Positions 40,861 through 55,000 of a stretch of 64,000 bases of DNA are shown in pieces. A program made the translations under genes and the position numbers. The stretch lies in NCBI RefSeq assembly GCF_027921745.1, contig NC_079240.1, positions 1,729,001 to 1,793,000 of the forward strand, in the 5' to 3' direction. How positions within the stretch are numbered: position 1 is the stretch's first letter; each line of letters opens with the position of its first letter. The notes under the pieces were generated by a model, which had not been told where the DNA came from, made no database searches, and saw only the letters and a program-made list of their open reading frames with translations. Source of the stretch: Schizosaccharomyces osmophilus. Taxonomy: Eukaryota; Ascomycota; Schizosaccharomycetes; Schizosaccharomycetales; Schizosaccharomycetaceae.

Positions 40861-41646
40861 ATGCAGAATGAGTTGAATCCTCTTTTACTTTCTCAAAATT
40901 CCATTCGGTTCGCTACCAGAGTTGCTATTTTCTTCATCATTCGTGATGAACTCATGGAAGCAATTACCTGGAAACATCCTGTGAAATCCGTGTGTTTAGG
41001 ACTAACAATTACTCTTCTCTATTTGCATCCTGTCTCATTTAGTGCAATTTTAACATTGATTTTTATTACAATGATGCCCATCAGCCTTACTCATGATGTG
41101 ACAACCAATTTGCGCGATTTGCAAAACTTTATGGCTTCTTATAGTTCCTCTTATGATCAATTGGTGCATTTCCGTCAAAATTATTACCATTATATCTCCC
41201 CATCCGCAATCTCTTCCGTGCTTGTAATTTCTTTAATCATCTTCCCTTTACTTGCCCTTTTGAGGATTTCCATTGACCGTTATCTACCAGTTGGGCTCTG
41301 GATTGTGCTCATCGCCTTGCATCCTCAGTTTCGAAGCTCTTTCTCCCAATGGTATTCCACGAGAAAAGACACACTTTCTTCATTACAGCTCCGAAACGAA
41401 GTCGCTCAAGTTTGGAGACATGTAGTGGAAAAAGAAGGTCAAATCACCACTTTTTATTCCCCTTCTCCGAAAGTAACCGAACCTCCACTTGTCCCTTCCC
41501 TCGAACTCATAGATCCTCCTGTTAATTATAGCTGGGCTCCCGATAGTTCCTGGACATTCCATTCTCCCAACGAATTTCGTCGGTTCGTTTACTGGAATCC
41601 ACAACCTGTCAAGCTCAAACGTACCTCATCTGTACGAACTAGTTAA
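40861..41646 (+). CDS. Pex24p/dysferlin-domain peroxisomal membrane protein (Pex28-32 family)
   Basis: Small peroxin-family protein, positional orthologue of S. pombe SPCC737.05. 261 aa, single exon. It starts NPLLLSQNSIRFATR then ELMEAITWKHP, the family's opening helix and Trp-containing motif. Two hydrophobic hairpins follow (about residues 44-75 and 120-155), typical of reticulon-like ER/peroxisome shaping proteins. The C-terminal half has the aromatic dysferlin-like segment NYSWAPDSSWTF and RRFVYWNPQPVKLKR. A role in peroxisome number or ER-peroxisome contacts is inferred from family members. Confidence 0.75.
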   Translation: MQNELNPLLLSQNSIRFATRVAIFFIIRDELMEAITWKHPVKSVCLGLTITLLYLHPVSFSAILTLIFITMMPISLTHDVTTNLRDLQNFMASYSSSYDQLVHFRQNYYHYISPSAISSVLVISLIIFPLLALLRISIDRYLPVGLWIVLIALHPQFRSSFSQWYSTRKDTLSSLQLRNEVAQVWRHVVEKEGQITTFYSPSPKVTEPPLVPSLELIDPPVNYSWAPDSSWTFHSPNEFRRFVYWNPQPVKLKRTSSVRTS

Positions 41647-42033
41647 CTTGTACATATATCCTGGCGCGTTTTCCTCAAAGAGCTTGTATACTACTCTAAT
41701 ATTTTGTTTAAGCACCCTTAAAAATCCTAATAATACACCAATCTTCTCGAAGCTCCTTTCGGTTCGGTTTTACGCAAATGGTTTTCAGAAAAGATTCATA
41801 GTTTAATGAATTCATGATTATTTCTTATGTCATGGAACACGTGTGCCTAAAGTTGAACTCCGTTTAAAAAGACACTAGAATGAATCGAATACACCACCCA
41901 AGATAAACAAGTCAAAATTAGATATATCAGTACATTAAGGTTTAAATATTAACTACATTGTAGCAATAAAACCATAAAAGATCCATGTCAGCAAATAAAG
42001 CTATCATGCGCATCCACGAAAGTTTGAGTTTCC
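41647..42033. other. Convergent 3' spacer peroxin/GCL modifier
   Basis: 387-bp convergent spacer with AATAAA-type signals on both strands. No gene is seen. Confidence 0.5.
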
Positions 42034-43090
42034 TCACATAAAACTTGCTTTCACGAAGTAACTAGAAAAAAAGGAATTAGTGTTTGCAACAAAGAAATAA
42101 TAAATCAAACATACCCTTTTCTGTGAATGACGGATGTTTTTCTAGAGAGAATTGTATATCGTACAACCCAATCCGCATGAGCCCGTGCTGGTAAATTAGG
42201 ACAGGCATGGCGTATGGCTTCCGTGATTTCGTTTTCATCAATGAATATTGGGGGATCAGAATGAAAGAAAATTTTTAAACGCTTCTGTTCCGCGTACTTT
42301 GCCAAGTCCAAGGGAAGCTTACATTCACCTCCATTATTGATTTGAGTAGATTCGGGTGAGATCTCTACATTAGGAATCAGTTTCTCCAACTCTGGGACAC
42401 CAAATTCACTGATACCTAAAGTCCCTACTTTTCCCTGACGGACTTTTCCTTCCAGGATTTTCCAAGTATCGATCCAAGATTGAATCTCTTCTTCAGGAAC
42501 CTCGTCTATGGAAGAATATACTCGCGAATCCGGAGTAACCTTTAACCCTTCTTTCGAAAATACTACATGGGGAAAAGAAGCAACCAGTGTCGAAACATTG
42601 TTGATCCCTAGCAACTGATTTAAATACAAGAATACTTGATCAGTGGTCCCACGTCTGCCGTCAAGACTATCATTTTTTCCATCCAAAAAGAACAGCTTCA
42701 CTAATATACTTCATTAGATTGAATATTCAACTCTCGTCGTCATTTCTTGTATCAAACATACCAATTATTTCATAGTCATCGGCTTTCCCATCCAGATGTT
42801 GAAGGGGATCATTTGGAGCAACAAAAATTTTAGTGTGAGCGTCTACCATGTCTCCAGCGTTATTAAGTTCTTGTAAGCTGCCATTTTCCAATGCCTTGAT
42901 CAACTATTTAAAACTTTAGTAAACCCTCAATTGTCAAACTTTTGCAAACCGTATATTTGTACACAAAAGTTTAAATCCTTCTTACCTCTAGATTTGATAC
43001 CGAACGAGAAGCGTTCCAAATTCCCGACTTTAAATTCTTAGTCACATCTCCAGTGCATAAAAGAAATTGCTTGACGTCTGAACATCCCAT
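42034..43090 (-). CDS. gcs2: Glutamate-cysteine ligase modifier subunit (aldo/keto-reductase fold, four exons)
   Basis: Non-catalytic subunit that activates glutamate-cysteine ligase, the first step of glutathione synthesis. Exons are 43090-42986, 42903-42762, 42700-42115 and 42061-42034, giving 286 aa (S. pombe SPCC737.06c about 287). GCLM-type features are the start FLLCTGDVTKNLKSG, the SWIDTWKILEGKVRQGKVGTLGISEF helix-strand, KIFFHSDPPIF and the C-terminal HADWVVRYTILSRKTSVIHRKGYFV signature, restored only by the final 28-nt exon. The last intron sits eight codons before the stop. It is in tandem with the helicase gene. Confidence 0.93.
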
Positions 43091-43694
43091 TTCTGTTTTT
43101 CAATGTACAATAGTTTCTTTTAATGAAATAAAAAGGAACCAATTGTGTAATAAATATAGTTCTCTTGTTGTTCTTCCTCAATGAATTCCAAAAAACAACA
43201 GATTTCCGAGTTTTTTTATAAACTACAGTAATGTCCGTATCCAAATGTTTAGGAACGTTAGAAAAGCCAAAAAAACAATAAAAAGAAAACTTTCGAAAGT
43301 CTACAAAGCAGAAATGTACAATGAAGAAGTATGGAAACAGATGATGGGAATTGCTTAGTTATCTAACCAAAAAGAACGGCTTTCCTTCTTTAGAGCTTAG
43401 TCATTACTTACACTTTCTGAAATTTCTCATTCAATTTTGTTTTTTATTTTTAGTTTATTTCATGTATTTTTTCATTCTATCATTGAAAGATAAACTCTAC
43501 CGTAAATAAGTAGCTTTTGAGATTTAAATAGCATTTCTAGTTCTTATTGTAGTTTCGTAAAAAATAAGAGACTTGGAACGTAAGTCCTGGTCAAGCAAGG
43601 GCGTAAAGTTTTGATAAACCTAGAATCCTATGGTTCCAAAATCGAAGGCCGCTAAGGTATTCACGAAACCCAAAGAAATATTTAGCATCTTCTA
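43091..43694. other. Spacer between helicase 3' end and GCL modifier 5' end
   Basis: 604 bp, AT-rich. A GTAAGTAATGACTAAG stretch on the minus strand near 43400-43415 resembles a splice donor but has no partner I trust; a leader intron is possible. No gene is seen. Confidence 0.45.
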
Positions 43695-45826
43695 TTATTC
43701 AAATATGGAAGGTTCAACTTCCATTACAACTGCTTCTTCTTCGAGGAAATTCATCCATCTTTGAAAAAAGTCGCTGGCCCACTTCACAGTATTTCCGTCT
43801 CCAACAACACATAATTGTCGCTTTGGTCGGGTAATTGCGACATTCAATCGCTTCTTTTCGGCCAGAAAGCCAACTTCGCGGAAATCATTACTTCTGACCA
43901 GCGAAAAAATAATGGCTTCCTTTTCTCGTCCTTGCACTCGATCTACACTGCCCATTTCAACTTCAATTCCTCGAAGCTTCAACATGCTTCGGATTAAAGC
44001 AACCTGAGCATTATATGGCGTTACAATGGCCATATCCTCTTCCTTAAGTCCAGCACTCAGTAGCTCTGAAACATGATGGCACACGATTTGCGCTTCCCAC
44101 TTGTTACTTTTACTATCTTGGTACAAGGTAGTACCCATGTCTTTATCACCATCTTCCTGATAATTACCGTCCGTGTCATAGAAGTATATGGGCGCATCCG
44201 TCAACTCGGTTTCTTCAACATATGGTAAATCCATTAGCAAACGCTTCGCTACCGCAGGTGCCGGAATAAGCTTGCCCTCATAAAATGTATTAGAAGGAAA
44301 CCTGTTGATGAGCTCGTGCATTCGATATTGGATATTCAAAAAGCGTTTTACTTTGTCTCCTTGTATTTTCAACAAACGCTCAAACATAGAAAAATAAGGG
44401 TTTTTTGTTTGCAAATTCGGTGAGAGTTGCATATGGTCTCCTGCTAAAATCGCCTTTTTCGCTCCTAAGAGTGCAATCCAACATTGCGGCTCTAAAGCCT
44501 GTGAGGCTTCATCTATAATAACCACATCAAATTTTTCATTTCTTAATTGACGCGACCCGGCACCATGTAACGTGCAAAAGACAATATCACTTGTCCTCAA
44601 ACACTCTGAAACGTTTTGCGATTCATAACGCCTATAATCTTTTCGAAGCTCTCTCACATGTTTATATATTTCCCTTCTTTCTTTTCCACTCTTAGTTTTT
44701 CTGATTTTGTTGAGTTCAATGTCAATATCTTCGCTAATACCATTAATAACTTCTCCACAATTCCCACTTCTAGACAAAAAATCCAGAGAATGATTTAAAA
44801 CACTAGGCAAGAGTCGTGCAGGATGCCCTAACCGTACCATCGGTATTCCATATTGACTAATGCGGTCGACGATATTGTCAACAGACAAATTCGAGGCACC
44901 ACTGACCAAAACTCTTTTCCCTTTCTTTACAAGTTGACGAATAATTTCGACCAGTGTATGAGTTTTACCGGTTCCAGGTGGTCCATGAATAAGAGCTAAC
45001 TCCTGAACACCCAAAGAGAAACGAACTGCTTCTTTTTGACCATCATTAAGTTCGTTATTGAAAAAGTTTAGTTCGCTAATCATATCTTCTTCAAGAGAAG
45101 TATCGGCTTCCCTTTTTCCTGTCAATGTGTAAAATAATGGCATCCGATATTCGGGCAGGTTTTTCTTCCATTCAATCATGGTATCTTTCATTCGCTCATA
45201 AGTTGTGCGATTAGCGAGTTTTACTCTATTATATAATTGATTAGTCTTACCTGCCATCAGTACCAAAAAACTTACATTGACAAGCCCTCAGCTAATGAAG
45301 GAACATCCTCTTCCGAGTTGAGAGCAATTGAAATGCTTTTCTCTTGAACTCGTGTTATAACACCTTCGGTAGAAGGGTCAGTTCCTTTGTTTTTATCAAC
45401 AGATTTTGAAGCTCGAGTATCTGACTTCCCTCCTCCTTGGCTCAATCTCACCACATCTCCTGGAGAAAACGAATTCACGGGTAAGATATCTGAATTACTA
45501 AAAGCTGGATCTCTCTCTAATTCAATTACCCTATAATTTTCAAACACTTAGCTGCAATAAAATTTGGTAAACAATATTGCCTTACGTTTTTCCACCAAAA
45601 CCCGTTCGAATAGAACTTATACGAAGATTAACTAAAGCAATTCCATTCTTTTGGAGAGTCGGCAACGAGTACTTTTTCAATAGAGTCTCGGCTTCTTCAA
45701 TTTCAACCTTTTGGATTTCTTCGATAAAGTTGAGTTCTTTTTCGGAATACTCTTCAATCTTACATTGTTTGTTAATAAAACAATGTCATGTTTATGTTGT
45801 TATATTACCCATGCTTCCTCGGACAT
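43695..45826 (-). CDS. SF1B DNA/RNA helicase, Hcs1/IGHMBP2 type (four exons)
   Basis: Upf1-like superfamily 1B helicase, orthologue of S. cerevisiae Hcs1 (DNA polymerase alpha-associated helicase A) and human IGHMBP2. Exons are 45826-45809 (six codons), 45758-45586, 45530-45276 and 45225-43695, giving 658 aa (S. pombe SPCC737.07c about 660). The N-terminal barrel reads RTGFGGKT|VIELERDPAF, then LPVNSFSPGDVVRLS. Helicase motifs are I GPPGTGKTHT, II VIIDEASQ, III LAGDHMQLSP, IV-V TPYNAQVALIRSML and SVDRVQGREKEAI, VI VAITRPKRQL. Acceptors were chosen by frame: at the second intron the third AG is needed. The first donor (GTAATA) is weak, so the first six residues are less sure. Confidence 0.92.
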
Positions 45827-46092
45827 GCTCCTTTCTTCAGTTTTCCAGTATTCCAAAACTTCTCAATCAGAGCACAAAATTTCAAGAGTTCTCTATGGAA
45901 TATATCTTTCACTGTCACGTTAAACTAACCAAATATTATGTTTCCAAGCAAGTACAGTTATTTTATACAAGTTTGCGGTCAAGTGGTGGTGACTACAAAT
46001 AACGAAATGGAAGGAAATTCAATTTTCAAATAAACGCCAGAGAATAGTAGCTGGTACAATTCAGCTTTTGCACTCTACCAACGCTCAAGGGG
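45827..46092. promoter_or_regulatory. Bidirectional promoter region helicase/mdn1
   Basis: 266-bp divergent spacer serving both genes. No clear TATA box or HomolD-type box was recognised. Open frames that cross it on the + strand are shadows of the helicase gene. Confidence 0.5.
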
Positions 46093-49000
46093 ATGGACGA
46101 GCTGATTGAGTGGGTTGTAATATACCCTCAAATTTTTGATATTTTAGAGCATATTAAATATGTTCCCACAACTCTTTTGCAGCGAATTCGCTTACATCGC
46201 TCTTGGTCAAAAGTAGACTACGATTTATGGTTTTTGTACGCGTCTGATGAAAAACGAAAGGGCTGTAAAATCGATTGCTATGGGCAATTGTACTCATATG
46301 ATGAGTTCCTTGTGCTTGAAGATCAAAGAATTGCCAAATTAAATGAGCTAGCTAAAACTCGCAGTTCTAGCGAGAACTCATACTTTTTACGACAATTGTT
46401 ATCAAATGCAAAAATAAATCATGTTCCGCTCGTTGAATTGGGTGGTGAGCTTTTCTTCCAGTTCAATGAACCTCTGCCCACCACTCTTGTGCAAACAGAA
46501 AGCGTTAAAGAAAATCTTAATCGTGTAAGTCCTTTTCTTGTAAGAAAGCAGCCTTTGCTCCTGGCTGGCCCAGAAGGCATGGGAAAGACATATTTTATAA
46601 CTCAAATTGCTGCCTTACTTGGACAAAGGATAGTTCGTATCCACCTTACGGACTCTACCGATCCTAAAATGCTAATAGGAACGTACACTTGCCCTCGTCC
46701 AGGTGAATTTGAATGGCAACCGGGTGTTTTAACCCAAGCTGTGAGACACGGAAAATGGCTTTTGTTAAGCAATATAGAAAAAGCACCTGCCGAGGTTTTA
46801 AGTATATTGTTGCCTTTGCTAGAAAAACGACAACTTGTAGTTCCCTCCCGAGGGGAAACTATTTATGCAGCAAATTCTTTCCAAGTTTTTGCAACGACTT
46901 CTTCAAACTCCACTATATTGGGACAAAGACTTTGGAAGACTATTGAGATGGTTTCTGCTCCTCATGAATGTATCGAAATTGTTTCAACAATATATCCAGA
47001 GCTTTCTTCCATTTCCCGTACCCTATTTTCTGTTTATAATGATATTTATGATCTCTTTTTAAATAGAACATTTCTTGCAGTTTCTAGGGTATATCGGCGG
47101 TTATGCCTCCGCGATTTTTACAAATTTATGAAGCGCGTTGCTTTTCTGTATAGACATTATCATGTGTCTGTTGATCATACAACAATCCCCCAAGAGCTTC
47201 AAGATGCTGTTTTTAAAGAAGCTATTGATGTATTCAGTGCTTTTATACCAAATAAACAGGGTATAGATAATGTCGTGCGTAACATTGCCATTGACTTAAA
47301 TGTATCACCTGAAAAAGCTGAGCATTTTTTCGAAACCATTCCTTCTTTCCATGATTCTGAGACTGCGGTCACGGTTGGCAGATCTAAATTGCCCAAAGTA
47401 TCTTCTAGTGGTTTCTCTAGTAGTAATCCATATGCTTTTACTTCTTCCTCTTTGTCATTGCTAGAAAAGATATCTGTTGCTGTTCAAACTAATGAACCTT
47501 TACTGCTTGTTGGTGAAACAGGTACGGGTAAAACAACTACCGTACAGCTTTTGGCTAATTTGTTGGGTCAAAGAGTCACTGTTATCAACATGTCCCAGCA
47601 AACAGAATCATCAGATATGCTTGGCGGTTATAAGCCCATAAACGTTACTACACTAGGCCTTCCTTTACATGAAGAATTCTTGAGTCTGTTTGAAACCACT
47701 TTTAGTGTAAAGAAAAACATGAAATTTTTAGCAGCAGCCTCTACTTCTGCCAGAAGATTTAGATGGAAAACCTGTTTAAAAATATGGAATGAGGCCTTAG
47801 CGCTATCTAAATCGCTTTTCTCCAGGACGCGGTCTCAGGAAAACCCTGTGAAGCGTCAAAAGAGATTGGCAAATCAACCAGCTTTAGAAAATCGTTGGAA
47901 AATGTTTAGAGAAGAAGTTGAACAATTTAGTAAAATGCTTGAAGGTGGCTCAAAAAGTTTTATGTTTTCTTTCGTTGAAGGTGCATTGGTTAAAGCTATA
48001 CGTTCAGGGCAATGGGTTTTGTTGGATGAGATAAATTTAGCATCCATGGAAACCTTAGAACCTATTGGGCAATTGTTAAATTCTTATGAACCTGGCATCT
48101 TACTAAGCGATCGTGGTGATGTTAATCCTGTTACACCTCACCCTAATTTCAGGTTATTTGGTTGTATGAATCCTTCAACGGACGTGGGCAAACGGGAGTT
48201 AGAAACTTCGCTTAGGTCCCGTTTTACAGAAATCTACGTTGAATCTCCTGATAGAAACCTTTCAGACTTATTATCAATCATAAGTAAATATATAGGAACT
48301 CTTTGTATTGGTGATGATTACGTTATTCGTGATATTGCCGAGTTATACCAGATTGCCAAACGCCTTTCTGTTGATGGTTCCCTAGTTGATGGTGCCGGAC
48401 AGAAGCCTCATTATACCATTCGTACATTGAGCAGAACACTATGCTATGTGGCAGAAATTGTACCTATTTATGGTCTTAGACGTTCCTTATATGAAGGTTT
48501 TTCTATGTCATTCTTAACTTTGCTTGATCAAAATAGTGAAAACATACTATACAAATTTATTGAACGCTATACGTTAGGAGAGATATCGGTTCAACAGAAG
48601 AATGCTATTCTTAGGCAAATTCCAAAACGACCGGACGTCGGTGATTATATCGCCTTCTGTCACTATTGGCTCAGAAAGGGTTCATTTCCTGTTAGAGATC
48701 AGGAACATTACATTGTAACTCCCTTCGTACAAAAAAATCTCCTAAATATTACTCGTGCTTGCTCGACTAGAATGTTTCCAATTTTAATACAGGGTCCTAC
48801 ATCTAGTGGTAAAACGAGCATGATCGAATACATAGCCGGTAAAACGGGTCATAAATTTGTGAGAATTAATAATCACGAACATACCGATCTTCAAGAGTAT
48901 CTCGGCTCATATGTAACGGATGACAAGGGTTCTTTGGTTTTCAGAGAAGGTATCCTCGTCGAAGCTCTTAGAAACGGTTACTGGATTGTACTTGACGAGC

Positions 49001-52000
49001 TGAACTTAGCTCCCACTGACGTTTTGGAGGCTTTGAACCGTCTTCTTGATGATAACCGTGAATTGTTCATTCCCGAAACGGAATCGCTCGTGAAACCACA
49101 TCCTGACTTTATGCTATTTGCAACCCAAAACCCGCCCGGTGTTTACGCTGGTCGTAAACACTTATCTCGCGCATTTCGAAATAGGTTTTTGGAAATTCAT
49201 TTTGACGATATTCCTGAAAATGAACTTGAAACTATTTTGCATATGCGTTGTAAAATAGCTCCGTCTTACGCTGCAAAAATTGTTCAAGTATTCCGTGAAC
49301 TTTCTCTTCGTCGCCAAAGTACCAGAATTTTTGAACAGAAAAATTCCTTTGCTACTCTTAGAGACTTGTTCCGCTGGGCTTTTCGTGATGCAGTAGGTTA
49401 TCAACAACTCGCTGAAAACGGATATATGCTCCTGGCAGAACGAGCACGCGATCCAAAAGATAAATTTGCAGTACAAGAGGTGATTGAGAAAGTGATGAAG
49501 ATCAAAATTAATACTGACAATCTGTATAATTTGGACTTTATAGACTCAATTAGGACTGATGCTAAAGTTGGTCCCCTTGATAATGTCATATGGACCGCGC
49601 CAATGATTCGGTTATTTTCCTTAGTTTGGCACTGCCTTCAAGCTAAGGAGCCTGTTTTACTAGTTGGTGATACCGGCTGCGGTAAAACCACTGTGTGTCA
49701 GGTTTTGGCTGAATGTCTCTCCAAACAATTACATATTGTCAACGCTCACCAAGATACAGAGAATGGCGATATTATTGGAGCTCAAAGACCTTTGCGTAAT
49801 CGATCTCTCATTAACAACACACTTCATATTCAACTTTCTGAGAAGTTTAATGTAGCTCAAGAGGATTACCCTGTTGAGGACTTGATCTCAAAATTTGACA
49901 GCCTTTCTCATTCAGAAAAAAATGATGACTTATCTGTTGTTATTGAAAAACACATAAAAAAGATTAACTCCTTATTTGAGTGGCACGATGGTGCCCTTGT
50001 TTCAGCAATGAAAGGTGGAGATTTTTTCTTGCTTGATGAAATTAGTCTTGCTGATGATTCTGTACTTGAAAGACTCAACAGTGTTCTTGAGATTTCGAGG
50101 ACATTAACATTAGTTGAACATAATGATGCTGCTGCTGTTTTAACTGCCGAGGATGGATTTGCATTTTTTGCGACCATGAATCCCGGAGGTGACTACGGAA
50201 AAAAGGAACTTTCTCCTGCTTTGAGAAATCGATTTACAGAAATTTGGGTACCTCCAATGACTTCGGTTGACGATATTCTTCAAATCGTAGAAGGGAAATT
50301 AATTCCTACCAAAAAACACCTTGGTGAACCATTAGTACAATACGCTCACTGGCACAGTAACGTCTACCAGAGTGGCAACATAATATCAATTAGAGATGTT
50401 TTATCGGCCGTTGATTTTATAAATTCTTCTGAGCTTAGTGACGATAAGGCCATATTATTCCATGCTGTTTCGATGGTATTTATTGACGCACTTGGTGCTA
50501 TATCCGCGGTTGGTTTTGGCAGAAATAGGAACTTACTTTTTGATGAGCGTAACAAATGTGCATCCAAATTGGGTGCACTTTGTGGAAGTGATTTTACATA
50601 CTCTGTTACCGAGAATTTAATGATAAGATTTACCGAATCTTCTTTCTATATTGGAGACTTCGATATCAAATTGGGATCTAACGTAAATCCTGACTCCACT
50701 TATAACCTCAGGACACACACTACCAAAGTTAACGCTGCTAAGGTGGTTCGTGCTCTGCAAGTTCGAAAGCCAATCCTTTTAGAAGGCAGCCCCGGTGTCG
50801 GCAAGACAAGTCTGATATCGGCTTTGGCCCGAGAGTGTGGTTATCCATTGGTTCGAATTAATCTCTCTGACCAAACTGATTTAATGGATCTTTTCGGCTC
50901 TGATGCACCTGTTAGTGGAGGTGAAGGTGGCCAGTTTGCTTGGCGTGATGCTCCGTTCTTATCTGCAATGCGTCATGGACATTGGGTTCTTCTTGATGAA
51001 TTGAATTTAGCTTCTCAAACAGTATTGGAAGGCTTAAATGCTTGTCTCGATCATCGTGGTGAAGCTTATATACCAGAACTGGACAGAGTATTCAAAGCGC
51101 ATCCAACTTTTAGAGTGTTTGCGGCACAGAATCCACAAAACCAAGGTGGTGGCAGAAAAGGACTTCCTAAATCTTTTGTTAACCGATTTACTGTAGTCTA
51201 TGTCGAGCCTTTGCTGCAAAGCGATATGCTTGAAATAGCTAGCCAAAACTATCGCCAAGTTGATGAAAACATGCGATTGCATATCATCGAGTTCATGTTC
51301 AAGCTTCAAGAGTATGTTGAGATTGATGCTTCGTTTGGAGTTAGTGGTAGCCCATGGGAGTTCAACTTACGTGACGCCATGCGTTGGTTACAGCTCTTAT
51401 CTGAAGCCGAAAAATATACATGTGTTTCTCCAGCTGAGTATTTGGAGGTTGTGGTATTGCATCGAATGCGAACAAATAATGATCGCCAACGCGTGATCAG
51501 GCTATTTGAAGAAGTGTTCGGTGTAAAATATGAACCACGCATAATTAGTTCTGAGCTAGATTCAAATGTCCTGAAAGTTGGCCATTCATTTCTGGAGAGA
51601 AGTTCACTCACTCAAGACACAGCTTTAGACGACACTAAGCTGTTGCAATCTCAATACGATGTGGTCGAGTCTATGATTACTTGCATAAACAAAAATTGGC
51701 CTTGTATTTTGGTAGGTCCTTCGGCTTCTGGTAAGACGTGCACTATTCGACTCCTTGCAGCTGTCTGTGGCGTAGATTTGAAGGAAATGGCAATTAATTC
51801 GGAAATTGACACCATGGATTTATTAGGTGAATATGAACAGGTTGATATTTCTAGAAAGATTTCTGCCTTCTTGTTGGACTTGTCCCATAATGTTCTAAAT
51901 CTTCTTATAGAGCACAGAGACCTTGAGGAAATACTTAAAGGGACATCACTTTTGAGAGTTTTACAAACCAGCTTTGTTACACTTGATGAAGGCCTCCATA

Positions 52001-55000
52001 CTTTGGAGTGGGTAATAGCCGAAATTCGATCTATTCGACATCATACCGCCATCTTTAAACACTTGCGACCATACTTCACTCTGGCAGGCAAGCTAATTAA
52101 AGAAGCGTCTGTGCCCGCAACAGGAAAATTTGAATGGATAGATGGCTATTTATTAAGAGCAGTCGAGAATGGTCACTGGTTGGTTCTCGATAACGCCAAT
52201 CTTTGCAGTCCCGCTGTGCTTGATCGTCTTAATTCTTTATTAGAATACGGCGGTACTCTGACTGTTAACGAAAGACCCACGGAATCCGGAATGCCAAAGG
52301 TCATAAAGCCTCATCCTAATTTCCGACTCTTTTTAACAGTGAACCCTTTTTATGGAGAGCTTTCAAGATCGATGAGGAATCGGGGTGTTGAAATTTATAT
52401 GTTGAACAATGGTCTAACGTCTTTGGATCATCGTCAACTTTCAGTGCTATTACCTTCCCCCATTTGCTCTGCCGTAGACGCGGGATCATCTAGCTTTTCT
52501 TTTGTCATTGACATTCATAGACGTCTAAATGAGTTTCCAACAACACTCGTATCACCATACGTAATAGCCGCTGTTGTCTTTAGCTATTTCTCGAATGATC
52601 AGTTGGATTGTCTAAAAAAACTTTCTGATGATAATAAGAAAACGCTCTCAATTGAGAAGTCACCTTATATACACGCGTTGGAACAAGCTGATTTTTCGAA
52701 TTGTCAAACTCCTAATGAGGTACTTACCTATATCAAAGCTTATGATTATCCGTTGTTATCAGCATCAATGAGCCTTGTTTCTATTATGAACGATTTCACA
52801 AATATCGCATCCTCAAATTGCGGGTCTGAAGTATTTTGGAAGGCTTATTTGTTGAACATTCTTTACGCTGCTCAATTCGACTTAAAGCATCTTAATCAAG
52901 AAGTTTATTCTTCCGTACAATCTGGCTCTATAAATACTTACGTTCTTAAAAGCGCATACGCATTCTTACATGGTGTCTCTTATTATAAAGGTGCTTTATC
53001 TTCAGTTTGGAAGCTTTTGAATGACCTAAGTGTTTACATTTACAATTCAATTGATAAATTACGTAAAGACAGTTCGTTAGCAAGTGTTGACGATCTTCAA
53101 AATTTTCTTAACTTAATTGCACTGTGGAAGAGCATGTATGAATGGACTGGTACTTTTGAGTTCGATTTCAGTAGGTTCCATTGCTATTCATTAATGCTTA
53201 AGGAATGGTCATCTAAGTTTGTCTCTGATCATAACTCAGAATATTTAGATGCCCCACATAATCTCATTAATAAATTTACTGAGGCGTTGCAGTTATCTAC
53301 TGGTGAACATATGCAAAATATTTGGTCCGAGTACCATCCGCTAGTACCCAAAACGAAGGAGCACTGGTCGTTATGGTCAAAAATTGACATTCTGTTAAAG
53401 GAATATTTGCGTGCAAATACTCCTTCTTTGGGCATGGAAGCTACAGCTTCTCATGTTGTTACTACGACTTTATCATTGCTTATGAAAGTGACTCAACAAC
53501 ATGAATCTCAGGATTTGCAGTCATATATGCAAATTTTGGAAGAAGGTGTAGTAGCACTTAAAAACTCTAAACAGGATCAGCTTCCTGAAGCATTTTATTC
53601 AACATTCAGTTGTTTGGCGGCCTCGGATCTATTAACAATATACACAGCCGATCTCAATAATTTCAGCGTTTCATCTGAAGCATTTACAAATTATGTGCGC
53701 GCTGCTCTGTATACGAGAGGCTCAATAAGTCCACTATCCGTCCTCACCAGTCTCAATTTTAATGCATCTCAAATTCCTTTTGCAATTCTTTTTGATTATG
53801 ATTTCTTTTCTTTAGTTAACGGAAAAACGTTCGATTTAATCACACGTGCCTTTGCTTCAATTGATGAACAACTGAATATGGCTTCTGTTAAAAGATACGA
53901 AGATATGCACCACACCCTAATGAGGCATATAACTGAACGTTCTAAGCACTTTACTGAAAATCCTTTAGAAAGAGCTAGTATCTTGCTGTTACAACGGATT
54001 CCGCTGCTCATAATTCCTGAAATCAAAGGTGATAGACTCTCTGCAGATGAGGAGAAAATAATAAGACCGTTGACATTACCATACGGAGAGTTGAAAGAGC
54101 AATCCGTTTTAATTGTGGATGATATTGTGTCCTACTTGGAAAGTAGTGCACGTTTCAAAACATCATACAAAAAGCATATTTTGAATGCATTAGGTTATTT
54201 GCGGCAGTCGTTGTCGACCGCTAATCATGAGAATGCCTGTAAGAATCAGGCTGCTGCTTACATCCATTTTGCGTATGGTTTGTTGCTTGCCTATGTTCCT
54301 GATAAGCCTTATGATCCAGCCCTTCTACCTTTATTATCTTCTGCAAATGGCAAGGGGGTCTTAAATTCGCTTTCTGGAGAGCTAGAAGTTGTAAAGATGA
54401 TGGAAGATAATAAGTCTGGCAAGGAAGAAAACCTACTCACCAAGTCAATTTCTTTGCGCATGGAGGAAATAAATAAGTCTATTCCGACTAGTACTGGTGT
54501 TTTCCGTTCTCTTGAAAGTAATAGTACCTCTTTGTTTGATGAATTGCGATTTTTGATGGATAACGTTGTGAATAACTCATACGCTCTCGATTTGTCATTA
54601 AAACTTATGCAAAACCCAGACAACTCGACGTTAGAGGAAGCTAAAATATTCAAATATAAATGGACTGCTTTCGTTGGAAGATTGCGTGAAGCATATTCTC
54701 AATATACTGATATATTCGAGATAGTTATTTCTTTGATTAGTTACATCATTTACGGTATTGATATGCTCGTCGCACAAGCTAGAAGGTTGCTGGACAATCG
54801 GGTCAGTGCATCCGCTTCTTTGATGTCTCACTTAGTTAGTCCTAAGAAATTATCAAAGCCGCTTTTGTTCGAAGATGTGCAGGATATTATACGGTTAACT
54901 TCTGACTTACAATTAAATGCAGCATTGAAATTTGAGGTTTTATTGTTCGCAACGGCGAAACTATGTAAGGAGAAGAATGACCTTCCTCAATCTTCGGCAG

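Noticed and set aside
45577-46002. 141-codon plus-strand open frame before mdn1
   Set aside because: It is antisense to helicase exons 1-2 and disagrees with their restored protein sequence.
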